Of a DNA stretch of 64,000 nucleotides, positions 8,893 to 17,847 are shown one piece after another. How positions within the stretch are numbered: position 1 is the first letter of the stretch; each line of letters starts with the position of its first letter. The position numbers and the translations under genes were made by a program. The notes below the pieces were generated by a model, which was not told where the DNA came from, did no database searches, and was given only the letters and a program-made list of their open reading frames with translations. Source of the stretch: Kitasatospora acidiphila (GTDB lineage: Bacteria > Actinomycetota > Actinomycetes > Streptomycetales > Streptomycetaceae); assembly GCF_006636205.1 (NCBI RefSeq), contig NZ_VIGB01000003.1:3338501-3402500 (forward strand), written 5' to 3'.

Positions 8893-11800
8893 GTGCGGGG
8901 CAACGACCGCTACGAGGTTGAGGATCACCTCTCCCAGTTCGAGGCCGAGATGGAGCGGCTTCGCAAGGAGCGGGACAAGACGGTCGAGCATGCCGAGGAC
9001 CTCGCCTACCAGGTGGAGGTGCTCCGGGCCAAGCTGCACGAATGCCGTCGGCAGCTCGCCCAGCCGCGGGCCTTCGACGCCGTCTCCGGTCAGGCCGAGC
9101 AGATGCTGCGCACTGCCGAGATGCAGGCCCAGCAGCTGCGCGAGCAGGCCGAGCGGCAGCTGCGCGAGTCCCAGGCGGCCACCCAGCGGATCATGGCCGA
9201 GACCGCCGAGCGCACCGCCCGGCTGGAGGCCGAGCTCACCGCCCGCCGCCGCCAGCTCGAGGAGGAGCTGGCCGACCTGCGCCGGGCCGCCGAGCAGCAC
9301 GTCAACGAGAACGTCAACTGGGCCGAGCAGACCAGGGCCGGCACCGAGCAGGAGGCCCAGCGGCTGCTCAAGGAGGCCCGGGCCGAGGCCGAACGGCTGA
9401 TGGCCGGCGCCCGCGCCGAGGCCGCCGCGCTGGCCGACCAGGCCCGCGCCCAGACCGCCGCCGACCTGGACGCCGCCCGCGGCGAGGCCCAGGCCGCCGC
9501 CCAGGCAGCCCTCAAGCGCGCCCAGAGCGACGCCGAGCGGCTGCTCGCCGGCGCCAGCGCCGAGGCCGCCGAGCAGCGCTCCGCCGCCGCCAGCGAGGCC
9601 CAGCAGCAGCTGGCCGGCGCGCAGGCCGCCGCCGAGCGCGGGCTGGCCGAGGCCCAGGCCCAGATCACCGAGCTCAAGCAGGCCGCGATCCGCGACCGGG
9701 AGCTGGCCGAGGCGGCCGCCGCCCAGGCCGCCGCCGAGATCGAGCGGCTGCGCGAGCACGCCCGGGCCGAGGCCGAGCGGGCCCGCCTGGAGTCCGCCGA
9801 GCTGCGCGAACAGGCCGCCCGCGCCGCCGAGCAGCTGCAGGCCGACGCCGAGGCCGCCGCCACCCGGCGGGTCGCCGACGGCGAGGCGGCCAGCGAGCAG
9901 CGCTCCCAGACGGCCAAGGCCGAGGTGGCCCGGATGGTCGCCAAGGCCACCGAGGAGGCCGACCGGATCCGTGCCGAGGCCGCCGAGCAGCTGGCCCGGG
10001 CGCAGACCGCGCAGGCCGAGGCGGACGCTGCCAAGGCCGCCGCCGACGACGAGAACGCCCGGCTGCGCGCCGCCGCCGAGACGGTCGCCCAGCAGCTGCG
10101 CTCCGAGGCCGAGGCGGCCATCGCCGAACTGCGGTCCGCCGCGCTGGCCGAGGCCACCGAGGTGCGCGCGCAGGCCGAGGCCGCCGCCGAGGCGATCCGC
10201 GACGACGCCCGCGAGCAGGGCCGGGCCGAGGGCGCCAAGGACGCCACCATGCACCTGGCCAAGGCCGCCAAGAGCGCCGAGGAGGCGCTGGCCCGGGCCA
10301 CCCAGGACGCCGAGGCCACCCGGGCGGCCGCCGCCGCCGAGGCCGAGCGGATCCGGACCCGGGCCGCCGCCGAGGCCGAGCTGCTGCGCGAGCAGGCGCA
10401 GGAGGCCGTGGCGCAGGCGCAGAACGCCGCGCTGGACGACGCCGCCGACATCCGCGCCCGGATGGAGCGGATGCAGGACGAGGCGGCCCGGCTGCGGGCC
10501 GAGGCCGAGGAGCTGCGCGCCCAGGCCGCCGCCGAGGCCGACAAGACCCGCGGCGACGCCCGCCGGCAGGCCGTGGCGCAGATCGAGGAGTCCGCCAAGA
10601 CCGCGGAGGAGCTGCTCACCAAGGCCAAGGCCGACTCGGACGAGCTGCGCGAGGGCGCCGCCGCCGAGGTGGTCCGGATGCGCGCCGAGGCCACCGAGCA
10701 GGTGGGGCAGAAGCAGGCCCGGGCCGAGCAGATGCTGGACCGGGCCCGCGCCGAGGCCGAGAAGCTCACCACCACCGCCACCCAGCAGGGCAAGGACGCG
10801 CTGGCGGCCGCCAAGGCCGCGGCCGCCGAGAACCGTGCCGCCGCCGAGCGGGAGACCGCCGAGCTGCGCCGGACCACCGCCGAGTACGACCAGCGGGTGC
10901 GGACCGAGGCCGAGGCCGCCGCCACCGCCGTGCAGGCCGCCGCCCAGCAGGCCGCCGAGGAGCGCGAGGCACAGGCCCGCACCGAGGCGGAGCGGCTGCT
11001 GGCCGAGGCCGAGGCAGCGGCTGCCGCGGCCCGCGCCCAGGCCCAGCGGGACGCCGAGGAGATCGCCGCCACCGTCGCCCGGGACCGGGAGGAGACGACG
11101 GTCCAGCTGACGGCCGCTCAGCAGCTGCGCGAGCAGGCCGAGGCGACCGCCCAGCAGGAGCTGGAGGCGGCCCGGACGGCCCGCCAGGAGGCCGAGACCG
11201 CCGCCGCGCAGCTGCGCGAGGACGCCCAGGCGGCCGCCGAGACGGCCCGCCAGGAGGCCGAGACGGCGGCCCGGCAGACCCGGGAGCAGGCCGACACCGC
11301 GGCCCGCGAGACCCACGAGCAGGCGCAGGCGGCGGCCGCCGAGCTGACCGCGCACACCACCGCCGAGCTGGCCGAGCTGCGGGCCGCGGCCGACCGGGAG
11401 ACCGCCGAGCTGCGCGAGCGCACCGGGGCCGAGACGGCTGCCGAGCGGGCCGCTGCCGAGCAGGAGGCGGCCCGGATCGCCGCCGACGCGCAGAGCGCCG
11501 CCGAGGCGCTGCGGCTGCAGGCCGCCGACCAGCTGGAGCAGGCCGCGGCCGCCGCCGATCAGGAACGGGCGCAGGCCGCCGAGGAGGCCGTCGCGCTGCG
11601 CACCGAGGCCGCCGAGGCGCTGGAGCAGGCGCTGCTGGAGGCCGCCGAGGCCACTGCCACCGCCACCGCGCGGGCCGCCGAACTGGTCGCCGCCGCCGAG
11701 GAGGAGGCCGCCGCGGTCCGCCACTCGGTGGCCGGGCTGCACGAGCGGGCCGCCCAGCAGGTCGCCGAGCAGACCGCGCAGGCCGAGCGGGACGCCGCCG

Positions 11801-13455
11801 AGCTGCGTGAGCGGACCACCGCCGAGGTCACCGAGCTGCGCGGCACCGCCGAGCGCGAGACGACCGAGCTGCGCGAGCGCACCGCCGCCGAGACCGCCGC
11901 CGAGCGCCATGCGGCCGAGCAGGAGGCGGCCCGGATCGCCGCCGAGGCGGACGCCTACAGCGAGCAGCTGCGGGCCGAGTCCGACGCGGCGCGGGCCGAG
12001 GCGCTGGCGTTCCAGGAGCGGTCCAACGCCGAGGCCGAGGCGGCCGCCGCCCGGATCACCGCCGAGGCCCGCGACTTCGACGCGGCGCTGCGTGCGGATG
12101 CCGAGCAGTACGCCGAGCGGCAGCACGCCGAGTCCGACGCCCAGGCCCGGCAGACCGTGGCCGAGGCCGAGGAGCTGGCCCACCGCACGGTCGCCCAGGC
12201 CGAGGAGCGGTCCGCCGCCCTGCTGGCCGACGCCGAGCAGTACGCGGCCCGGCTGCGCGCCGAGGCGGACGAGTTCGCCGCCGCCACGCGCGCCCTGGCC
12301 GAGGAGTACGACACCACGACCCGGGCCAACGCGGACGCCTATGACCGCACCGTCCGGGACCAGGCCGAGCAGTACGACTCGGCCACCCGCGCCCAGGCCA
12401 CCACGGTGCTGGAGAAGGCCTTCGCGGACGCCGAGTCGCTCGGCGAGGAGGCCCAGACCACCGCGCTGGCCACCACCGCCGCGGCCGAGGAGCAGGCGGA
12501 CGCCATGGTGGCGGCCGCCCGCCAGGAGGCCGAGCGGCTGGTCGCGGCCGGCGAGGCCGCCGGCCAGGCGGAGGTGGAGCGGGCCCGTTCCGACGCCGAC
12601 GCGCTGCTCTCCGAGGCCCGCCGGGACGCCACCGCGATCCGGGAGCGGGCCGAGGAGCTGCGCGAGCGCACCGAGGCCGAGATCGAGGCGCTGCACGAGC
12701 GCTCCCGCAAGGAGAACGCGCAGGCCATGAAGTCCGCCGGGGAGCGGGTGGACGCGCTGGTGACGGCGGCTCAGGAGCAGCTCACCGAGGCCGAGGAGCA
12801 GGCGGTGGCCGCCGTCGCCGAGGCCGAGGAGCGGGCCGCCGCCCTGGTCGCGGCCGCCGAGGAGCGGGCCGCCGAGCTCACCTCGGAGGCGTCCGCGGAG
12901 GCCTCCAAGGTGCGGATAGCGGCTGTCCGCAAGGCCGAGGGCCTGCTGAAGGAGGCGGAGCAGAAGCTCTCCGCGTCCACCACCAAGGCGGAGCAGCTGA
13001 CCGGTGAGGCCGAGCAGAAGCTCAGCGCCGCCCAGAACGAGGCCGAGGAGCAGTTGGAGGCTGCCGCCGAGGAGGCCGCCAAGCGGCTGCGGGCCGCCGA
13101 GGAGGCCGCCGCCGAGCAGCTGCGGCTGGCCGAGGAGGAGGCCGACCGGGTGCAGGAGTCGGCCCGGACCGAGGCGAAGCGGATGACCGACGAGGGTCGG
13201 CGGGAGCTGGAGGAGCTGGTCCGGCGCCGCAAGGACATCAACACCGAGATCTCGCGGGTGCAGGACGTGCTGTCCGCACTGGAGGCCTTCGAAGCGCCGT
13301 CGCCGGTCCAGCAGGCGGCGACGCGGGAGGCGGCAGCGCCGGAGAAGCCGACCGGCCGCAAGGGTTCTGGAGCCAACGGGGGATCGAAGGCGGGCGCAGG
13401 AGTGGGCGCCCCCCGATCGGGTGGCAGTAGGTCCGAGAGGACACCACCCGATTGA
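8893..13455 (+). CDS. scy: Polar-growth coiled-coil scaffold protein Scy
   Basis: A 1520-aa protein that is almost all Ala/Glu/Arg/Gln coiled coil. It opens with VRGNDRYEVEDHLSQFEAEM and AEDLAYQVEVLRAKLHE, then runs as irregular heptads passing into long Ala-Glu repeats up to about residue 1450. The end is a Pro/Gly/Ser-rich tail. In S. coelicolor, Scy organises DivIVA and FilP at hyphal tips and sets branch sites. That protein is about 1330 aa by memory, so this one is longer, as expected if the repeat region expanded. The GTG at 8893 matches the remembered start; an AGGAG lies 17 nt upstream, rather far. In-frame starts further upstream would add unconserved sequence. filP follows 105 bp later. 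Confidence 0.92.
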   Translation: MRGNDRYEVEDHLSQFEAEMERLRKERDKTVEHAEDLAYQVEVLRAKLHECRRQLAQPRAFDAVSGQAEQMLRTAEMQAQQLREQAERQLRESQAATQRIMAETAERTARLEAELTARRRQLEEELADLRRAAEQHVNENVNWAEQTRAGTEQEAQRLLKEARAEAERLMAGARAEAAALADQARAQTAADLDAARGEAQAAAQAALKRAQSDAERLLAGASAEAAEQRSAAASEAQQQLAGAQAAAERGLAEAQAQITELKQAAIRDRELAEAAAAQAAAEIERLREHARAEAERARLESAELREQAARAAEQLQADAEAAATRRVADGEAASEQRSQTAKAEVARMVAKATEEADRIRAEAAEQLARAQTAQAEADAAKAAADDENARLRAAAETVAQQLRSEAEAAIAELRSAALAEATEVRAQAEAAAEAIRDDAREQGRAEGAKDATMHLAKAAKSAEEALARATQDAEATRAAAAAEAERIRTRAAAEAELLREQAQEAVAQAQNAALDDAADIRARMERMQDEAARLRAEAEELRAQAAAEADKTRGDARRQAVAQIEESAKTAEELLTKAKADSDELREGAAAEVVRMRAEATEQVGQKQARAEQMLDRARAEAEKLTTTATQQGKDALAAAKAAAAENRAAAERETAELRRTTAEYDQRVRTEAEAAATAVQAAAQQAAEEREAQARTEAERLLAEAEAAAAAARAQAQRDAEEIAATVARDREETTVQLTAAQQLREQAEATAQQELEAARTARQEAETAAAQLREDAQAAAETARQEAETAARQTREQADTAARETHEQAQAAAAELTAHTTAELAELRAAADRETAELRERTGAETAAERAAAEQEAARIAADAQSAAEALRLQAADQLEQAAAAADQERAQAAEEAVALRTEAAEALEQALLEAAEATATATARAAELVAAAEEEAAAVRHSVAGLHERAAQQVAEQTAQAERDAAELRERTTAEVTELRGTAERETTELRERTAAETAAERHAAEQEAARIAAEADAYSEQLRAESDAARAEALAFQERSNAEAEAAAARITAEARDFDAALRADAEQYAERQHAESDAQARQTVAEAEELAHRTVAQAEERSAALLADAEQYAARLRAEADEFAAATRALAEEYDTTTRANADAYDRTVRDQAEQYDSATRAQATTVLEKAFADAESLGEEAQTTALATTAAAEEQADAMVAAARQEAERLVAAGEAAGQAEVERARSDADALLSEARRDATAIRERAEELRERTEAEIEALHERSRKENAQAMKSAGERVDALVTAAQEQLTEAEEQAVAAVAEAEERAAALVAAAEERAAELTSEASAEASKVRIAAVRKAEGLLKEAEQKLSASTTKAEQLTGEAEQKLSAAQNEAEEQLEAAAEEAAKRLRAAEEAAAEQLRLAEEEADRVQESARTEAKRMTDEGRRELEELVRRRKDINTEISRVQDVLSALEAFEAPSPVQQAATREAAAPEKPTGRKGSGANGGSKAGAGVGAPRSGGSRSERTPPD

Positions 13456-13560
13456 GCGGACATTGTCCGTCAACCATAGGCTTTTTGCCTACGACACTCC
13501 GGTAACGTGTCAGGATTCCCTCAACCACCTCATTGGTTTGACGACAGGAAGCCCAGTCCC

Positions 13561-14490
13561 ATGAGCGACAGTCACTCCCCTCACGGCTTCGACCTGGTGC
13601 GCCGTGGGTACGAGCGCGCGCAGGTCGACGAGCGGATCACCAAGCTGGTGGCCGATCGTGACAGCGCGTTGGCCCGGATCAGCGCCCTGGAGAAGCGCAT
13701 CGAGGAGCTTCACCTCGAGACCCAGTCCGCCCAGGCTGCGGTGGCCGACGCCGAGCCGTCGTACGCCGGTCTCGGTGCCCGGGTCGAGAAGATCCTGCGT
13801 CTGGCCGAGGAGGAGGCCAAGGACCTGCGCGAGGAGGCGCACCGCGCCGCCGAGCAGCACCGTGAGCTGGCCGAGGCGGCCGCCCAGCAGGTCCGTACCG
13901 AGGCCGAGAACTACGCCAAGGACCGCAAGGCCAAGGCCGAGGACGAGGGCGTCCGGATCGTCGAGAAGGCCAAGAGCGACAGCGCCCAGCTGCGCGCCGA
14001 GGCCAACAAGGACGCGCAGAACAAGCGCGAGGAGGCGGACGCCCTCTTCGAGGAGACCCGCACCAAGGCCGCCCAGGCCGCGCTGGAGTTCGAGACCAAC
14101 CTGGCCAAGCGCCGCGAGCAGTCGGAGCGCGACCTGGCGGCCCGTCAGGCGAAGGCCGAGAAGCGCCTCGCCGAGATCGAGCACCGCGCCGAGCAGCTGC
14201 GCCTGGAGGCCGAGAAGCTGCGCACCGACGCCGAGCGCCGGGCCCGCCAGACGGTGGAGACCGCGCAGCGCCAGGCCGAGGACATCGTGGCCGACGCCAA
14301 CGCCAAGGCGGACCGGATCCGCAGCGAATCCGAGCGTGAGCTCGCCGCGCTGACCAACCGCCGCGACTCGATCAACGCCCAGCTGACCAACGTCCGCGAG
14401 ATGCTGGCCACGCTGACCGGTGCCGCCGTCGCCGCGGCCACCGTGCCGGCCGAGGACTCGCTCGGCGTGCCGGCCCAGCAGTCCCGCTGA
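13561..14490 (+). CDS. filP: Intermediate-filament-like coiled-coil protein FilP
   Basis: A 309-aa coiled-coil protein. The N-terminal GFDLVRRGYERAQVDERI resembles the DivIVA N-terminal motif. After it comes a continuous coiled coil (about residues 25-285) broken near VADAEPSYAGLGARVEKIL, then a short Ala-rich tail. FilP builds cytoskeletal networks behind the hyphal tip, interacts with DivIVA and Scy, and gives mechanical stiffness. It was once annotated as a cellulose-binding protein. The ATG at 13561 fits the conserved MSD start; an upstream in-frame start at 13507 lacks conservation. The scy-filP gap holds a small TAGGC-TTTTT-GCCTA hairpin, so separate transcription is possible. Confidence 0.95.
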   Translation: MSDSHSPHGFDLVRRGYERAQVDERITKLVADRDSALARISALEKRIEELHLETQSAQAAVADAEPSYAGLGARVEKILRLAEEEAKDLREEAHRAAEQHRELAEAAAQQVRTEAENYAKDRKAKAEDEGVRIVEKAKSDSAQLRAEANKDAQNKREEADALFEETRTKAAQAALEFETNLAKRREQSERDLAARQAKAEKRLAEIEHRAEQLRLEAEKLRTDAERRARQTVETAQRQAEDIVADANAKADRIRSESERELAALTNRRDSINAQLTNVREMLATLTGAAVAAATVPAEDSLGVPAQQSR

Positions 14491-14507
14491 CCCCGGCTCA
14501 GCCGCCC

Positions 14508-14548
14508 GTCGGCCCCGACCCGCTCCCGGGTCGGGGCCGACGGTTTTT
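14508..14548 (+). terminator. Intrinsic terminator of filP
   Basis: Perfect 15-base arms (14508-14522 and 14527-14541) with loop CTCC, followed by GGTTTTT. A classical rho-independent terminator 18 bp after the filP stop. Confidence 0.92.
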
Positions 14549-14572
14549 CGCGTCCTGCCGCGGGTTCTGACG

Positions 14573-15370
14573 TCAGTTCGGCTTGACCCGGCGCAGCAGG
14601 TCGCGCACCGCCGCGTTGAAGGTCTCCGGGGCCTCCAGGGAGCTCAGGTGCCCGACCGAGGGGATCACGGTCAGTTCGGCGTCCGGGATCACCTCGGCCA
14701 TCAACTGGGCCTCGGCGACCGGGCTGAGGGTGTCCTCCTCGCCGACCACCACCGCGGCCGGCACCCTCAGCCCGGCCAGCACCTCCAGTGACTCGGACCG
14801 GTTGGCCATCGCGCGCTGCGCCCAGGCGACCGCGGCCGGCGCGGCCTTGGCGATCATCGAGCGGACCTGGGCGACCAGTTCGGGCATCGGGGCCGGTCCG
14901 AGCTGCCCCTCCGCGGCCTTCTCGTCCAGCAGCAGCTGCACGCTGTTGCGGGCCAGTACCACCGCCGCGATCCGCTCCCGGTTGGCCCGGGCCTGCTCGG
15001 TGTCCAGGGTGGCCTTGGTGTCCGCCAGCAGCAGTCCGCGCAGCCGGTCCGGGTGGCGGCGGGCGAAGGCCATCGTGACGTAGCCGCCCATCGAGAGGCC
15101 GCCGACCACCGCCCGGTCGATCTCCAGGGCGTCCAGCAGCCGGGCCACGTCGTCCGCGATCTCGTCCAACGAGGGCTCCGCTGAGCCGAGTTCGGCGATG
15201 CCGAAGCCGCGCTGGTCCGGGGTGATCACCCGGGCCTGGTCGCCGGCCGGTCCGGGCAGCCGCTCCAGCTGGGCGGCGAACATCCGGGCCGACAGCGGAA
15301 AGGCGTGCAGTAGGACGAGCGGGATGCCGGAGCCGTTCTCGTGGACGGTCGGGGCGCTGGGGATCGTCAT
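14573..15370 (-). CDS. Alpha/beta hydrolase
   Basis: A 265-aa alpha/beta-hydrolase. It has the oxyanion region LLHAFPLS, nucleophile elbow GLSMGG with Ser93, probable acid Asp213 in GEEDTLSP and His241 in SVGHLSSLE. It resembles the 3-oxoadipate enol-lactonase / lactone hydrolase branch, but neighbours give no pathway, so the substrate is open. It converges with filP across a terminator and diverges from an ABC transporter operon. ATG 15370 opens the conserved strand. Confidence 0.85.
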   Translation of the reverse strand: MTIPSAPTVHENGSGIPLVLLHAFPLSARMFAAQLERLPGPAGDQARVITPDQRGFGIAELGSAEPSLDEIADDVARLLDALEIDRAVVGGLSMGGYVTMAFARRHPDRLRGLLLADTKATLDTEQARANRERIAAVVLARNSVQLLLDEKAAEGQLGPAPMPELVAQVRSMIAKAAPAAVAWAQRAMANRSESLEVLAGLRVPAAVVVGEEDTLSPVAEAQLMAEVIPDAELTVIPSVGHLSSLEAPETFNAAVRDLLRRVKPN

Positions 15371-15441
15371 GCAGCCACCGTAGGGGGCCCGGCTCCGCGA
15401 CACACGTGATCCCACGGGCCACCGTGTCCGGCTTGTCATAG

Positions 15442-15451
15442 TGTGATCACA
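15442..15451. promoter_or_regulatory. Palindrome upstream of ABC transporter operon
   Basis: TGTGATCACA is a perfect 10-bp palindrome 15 bp before the ABC ATPase ATG and close to its ribosome site GAGGGAGAG. Its symmetry suits a GntR- or CRP-type dimer. No regulator gene is adjacent. Confidence 0.35.
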
Positions 15452-15466
15452 AATGAGGGAGAGCGC

Positions 15467-16465
15467 ATGATCGAGCTGCACGATCTGACGAAACGTTACG
15501 GTGACAAGCTGGCGGTCGAGTCGCTCAGCTTCCAGGTGCCCAAGGGCGTGGTCACCGGCTTCCTCGGACCGAACGGCGCCGGCAAGTCCACCACCATGCG
15601 GCTGATCCTCGACCTGGACCGGCCCAGCAGCGGCTCGGTCACCATCGACGCCAAGGGCTACGGCGTGCTCAAGGAGCCGCTCAAGTACATCGGCGCGCTG
15701 CTGGAGGCCTCCGCGTCGCACCCCGGCCGGACCGCCCGCAACCACCTGCTCTGGCTGGCCCAGAGCAACCGGATCCCGGTGCGCCGGGTGGACGAGGTGC
15801 TCGCCCTGGTCGGCCTGACCGAGGTGGCCGACAAGAAGGCCCGGGGCTTCTCCCTCGGCATGCGCCAGCGGCTCGGCATCGCCTCCGCGCTGCTCGGCGA
15901 CCCGGAGATCCTGATGTTCGACGAGCCGGTCAACGGGCTCGACCCCGAGGGCATCCTGTGGATCCGCACCCTGATGAAGCAGTTGGCCGCCGAGGGCCGC
16001 ACCGTCTTCGTCTCCTCCCACCTGATGAGCGAGATGGCGCTCACCGCGGAGCACCTGGTGGTGATCGGCAAGGGCCGGCTGCTCGCCGACCTGCCGATGG
16101 CCGACTTCATCGCGCAGAACTCGCACTCCGCGGTGCGGTTGCGCACCCCGCACCCGGAGCAGCTGCTGGACGCGCTGGCCGCCGAATCGATCCCGGTCCA
16201 GTCGGGCCCGGAGGGCAGCTTCGAGGTGACCGGCGGCGACCCGGCAAGGCTCGGCGAGCTGGCCGCCGCCCACGGCATCACCCTGCACGAACTGAGCCTG
16301 CAGCGCGCCTCGTTGGAGGAGGCGTTCATGCGGATGACCGCGGACGCCGTGGAGTACCACGCGGGACCCGAAGCAGCCGCTGGGCAGGGCGAGGAGCACG
16401 ACGCGGCGGGCGCGCCCGGCAGCTGGGGCGCCGACTGGCAGCGAACCCGGAAAGGCTCGAACTGA
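15467..16465 (+). CDS. ABC transporter ATP-binding protein
   Basis: A 332-aa ABC ATPase of the DrrA/CcmA-like exporter group. Walker A GPNGAGKS is at 34-41, signature FSLGMRQR, Walker B ILMFDEPVNGLDPEG and the H-loop SSHLMSEM. A C-terminal extension of about 90 residues ends in a polar, Gly/Ala-rich tail. The ATG at 15467 was chosen over a GTG at 15443 because GAGGGAGAG precedes it. The permease starts 4 bp after its stop, so the two are translated together. The substrate is unknown. Confidence 0.92.
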   Translation: MIELHDLTKRYGDKLAVESLSFQVPKGVVTGFLGPNGAGKSTTMRLILDLDRPSSGSVTIDAKGYGVLKEPLKYIGALLEASASHPGRTARNHLLWLAQSNRIPVRRVDEVLALVGLTEVADKKARGFSLGMRQRLGIASALLGDPEILMFDEPVNGLDPEGILWIRTLMKQLAAEGRTVFVSSHLMSEMALTAEHLVVIGKGRLLADLPMADFIAQNSHSAVRLRTPHPEQLLDALAAESIPVQSGPEGSFEVTGGDPARLGELAAAHGITLHELSLQRASLEEAFMRMTADAVEYHAGPEAAAGQGEEHDAAGAPGSWGADWQRTRKGSN

Positions 16466-16468
16466 ACC

Positions 16469-17242
16469 ATGGCGATGGCCTCCTTCCCCGCGATCCTGAG
16501 CTCCGAGTGGACCAAGATCCGCACGGTCCGCTCCACGGTCTGGACCCTGCTGCTCTCCTTCCTGGTCACGGCGGCGCTCGGCGCGCTGCTCTCACTGCTC
16601 ACCAAGAACAACTTCGCCGACTTCCGCAAGGGCGCCACCACCCCGTTCGACGCCACCGCGACCAGCTTCTCCGGGATCGTGCTCGGCGAGATCGCGATGA
16701 TCGTCTTCGGCGTGCTGGCGATCGGCAACGAGTACAGCAGCGGGATGATCCGGGTCTCCCTGGCCGCCGTGCCGCAGCGCGGCACGCTGCTGACCGGCAA
16801 GCTGGTGGTGATCGGCGCGCTGTCGCTGGTGGTCTCGCTGGTGACCGCGTTCGTCACGTTCTTCCTGGGCCAGGCGCTGCTGGGCGTGCACCACACCACG
16901 CTGGGCGCGCCGCACGTGCTGCGCGCGGTCTTCGGGGCGGCGGTCTACCTGACCCTGCTCTGCCTCTTCTCGGCGGGCGTCACCGCGATGCTGCACAACC
17001 AGACGCTGGCGCTGGGCGTGCTGGTGCCGTTCTTCTTCCTGCTCTCGCCGATCCTGTCGGCGGTGCCCAAGGTGAAGACGGTGGCGCACTACTTCCCCGA
17101 CTACGCCGGGCGGCAGATGCTGATGGTCTTCCAGGAACCCGGCGCGCCCTACGGCTGGCTGGCCGGCTTCTTCCTCTGCGGCGCCTGGACGCTGGCCGCG
17201 ATGCTCGGCGGGGCCGCGGTGCTCAAGTCCCGGGACGCCTGA
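16469..17242 (+). CDS. ABC transporter permease
   Basis: A 257-aa ABC-2 type permease with six hydrophobic segments. It opens with the typical cytoplasmic SSEWTKIRTVRSTVW and has a conserved FGVLAIGNEYSSGMIRVSL. Half-transporter dimers with the preceding ATPase would export an unknown substrate; some relatives mediate peptide-antibiotic resistance. No histidine kinase or response regulator lies beside it, unlike many bacitracin-type systems. Confidence 0.9.
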   Translation: MAMASFPAILSSEWTKIRTVRSTVWTLLLSFLVTAALGALLSLLTKNNFADFRKGATTPFDATATSFSGIVLGEIAMIVFGVLAIGNEYSSGMIRVSLAAVPQRGTLLTGKLVVIGALSLVVSLVTAFVTFFLGQALLGVHHTTLGAPHVLRAVFGAAVYLTLLCLFSAGVTAMLHNQTLALGVLVPFFFLLSPILSAVPKVKTVAHYFPDYAGRQMLMVFQEPGAPYGWLAGFFLCGAWTLAAMLGGAAVLKSRDA

Positions 17243-17257
17243 CGGGCCGGCGCTGCG

Positions 17258-17578
17258 TCAGTAGCGCGGGGCGCCACGCCCGCGCTGGACGGCCGTGGTG
17301 CGCCGCTCCCGCGCGCCCCAGCACGCCCGGTGCCAGTGCCGCCGGTCCTCCACTCCGGCCCCGTGGTCCGGCCAGGCCACCACATGGCCCACGCCGGGCG
17401 GGATCTCCTGGTCGCAGCCCGGGCAGCGGTAGTAGCGGCCGGGCGACCCGGCCACCGTCTGCACGACCCAGTCCTCGCCCCGGTAACTCTCCACCCGGCG
17501 CAGCGAACTCCCCATCGGCGCAGGGGTCGCGCTGCTGCGGTCGGCGGAGTCGCCGGTCCGATTGCGACGGGGAGACAC
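17258..17578 (-). CDS. Small conserved actinobacterial protein with CxxC zinc-ribbon motif
   Basis: A 106-aa protein often labelled 'ATP/GTP-binding protein' in Streptomyces, though no P-loop is visible. Visible parts: a basic N-terminus (SPRRNR), ESYRGEDWVVQ, YYRCPGCDQEI, a conserved HVVAWP, and RRHWHRACW. The Cys pair plus the later His/Cys cluster suggest one bound zinc, as in HNH-like or DUF folds. GTG 17578 follows GAGGTGA. It faces the ABC permease tail-to-tail with 15 bp between. Function is unknown. Confidence 0.75.
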   Translation of the reverse strand: MSPRRNRTGDSADRSSATPAPMGSSLRRVESYRGEDWVVQTVAGSPGRYYRCPGCDQEIPPGVGHVVAWPDHGAGVEDRRHWHRACWGARERRTTAVQRGRGAPRY

Positions 17579-17847
17579 CGGTTCACCTCTCAGGGGCCGT
17601 TCGGGGGGCGCGGGCAGTGCATCCAGGGTACGGGCCCACCGAGTGCGACCGGACCCGCACCCCAGGTGGCCGTACGGCGCCCCGGCACACCTATCACGGA
17701 AGTCACCCGCGGCATGGGGAATTCGGGGTAATCCACTCGTTCTCCGGGGAAATCGGAGGATCCGGGTGCCAATGGCACATGACATGGGTTACTCACGACA
17801 GGAAGAGCGGGGCGCACTGCCTGCGCGCACCCGAGGAGGGCAATCCC

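Noticed and set aside
8563..13473. A 1636-codon open frame antisense to scy, rich in Leu-Gly
   Set aside because: It mirrors the biased codons of the Ala/Glu-rich coiled coil in GC-rich DNA; no start site, domain or realistic composition supports it.
13477..13492. TAGGC-TTTTT-GCCTA hairpin as a scy terminator
   Set aside because: A five-base stem with the T-run in the loop is too weak; it may be a filP control element but nothing supports that either.
14573..16399. Single long minus-strand protein joining the hydrolase to sequence opposite the ABC ATPase
   Set aside because: Conserved hydrolase sequence begins at ATG 15370; the upstream part is antisense to the ATPase gene.
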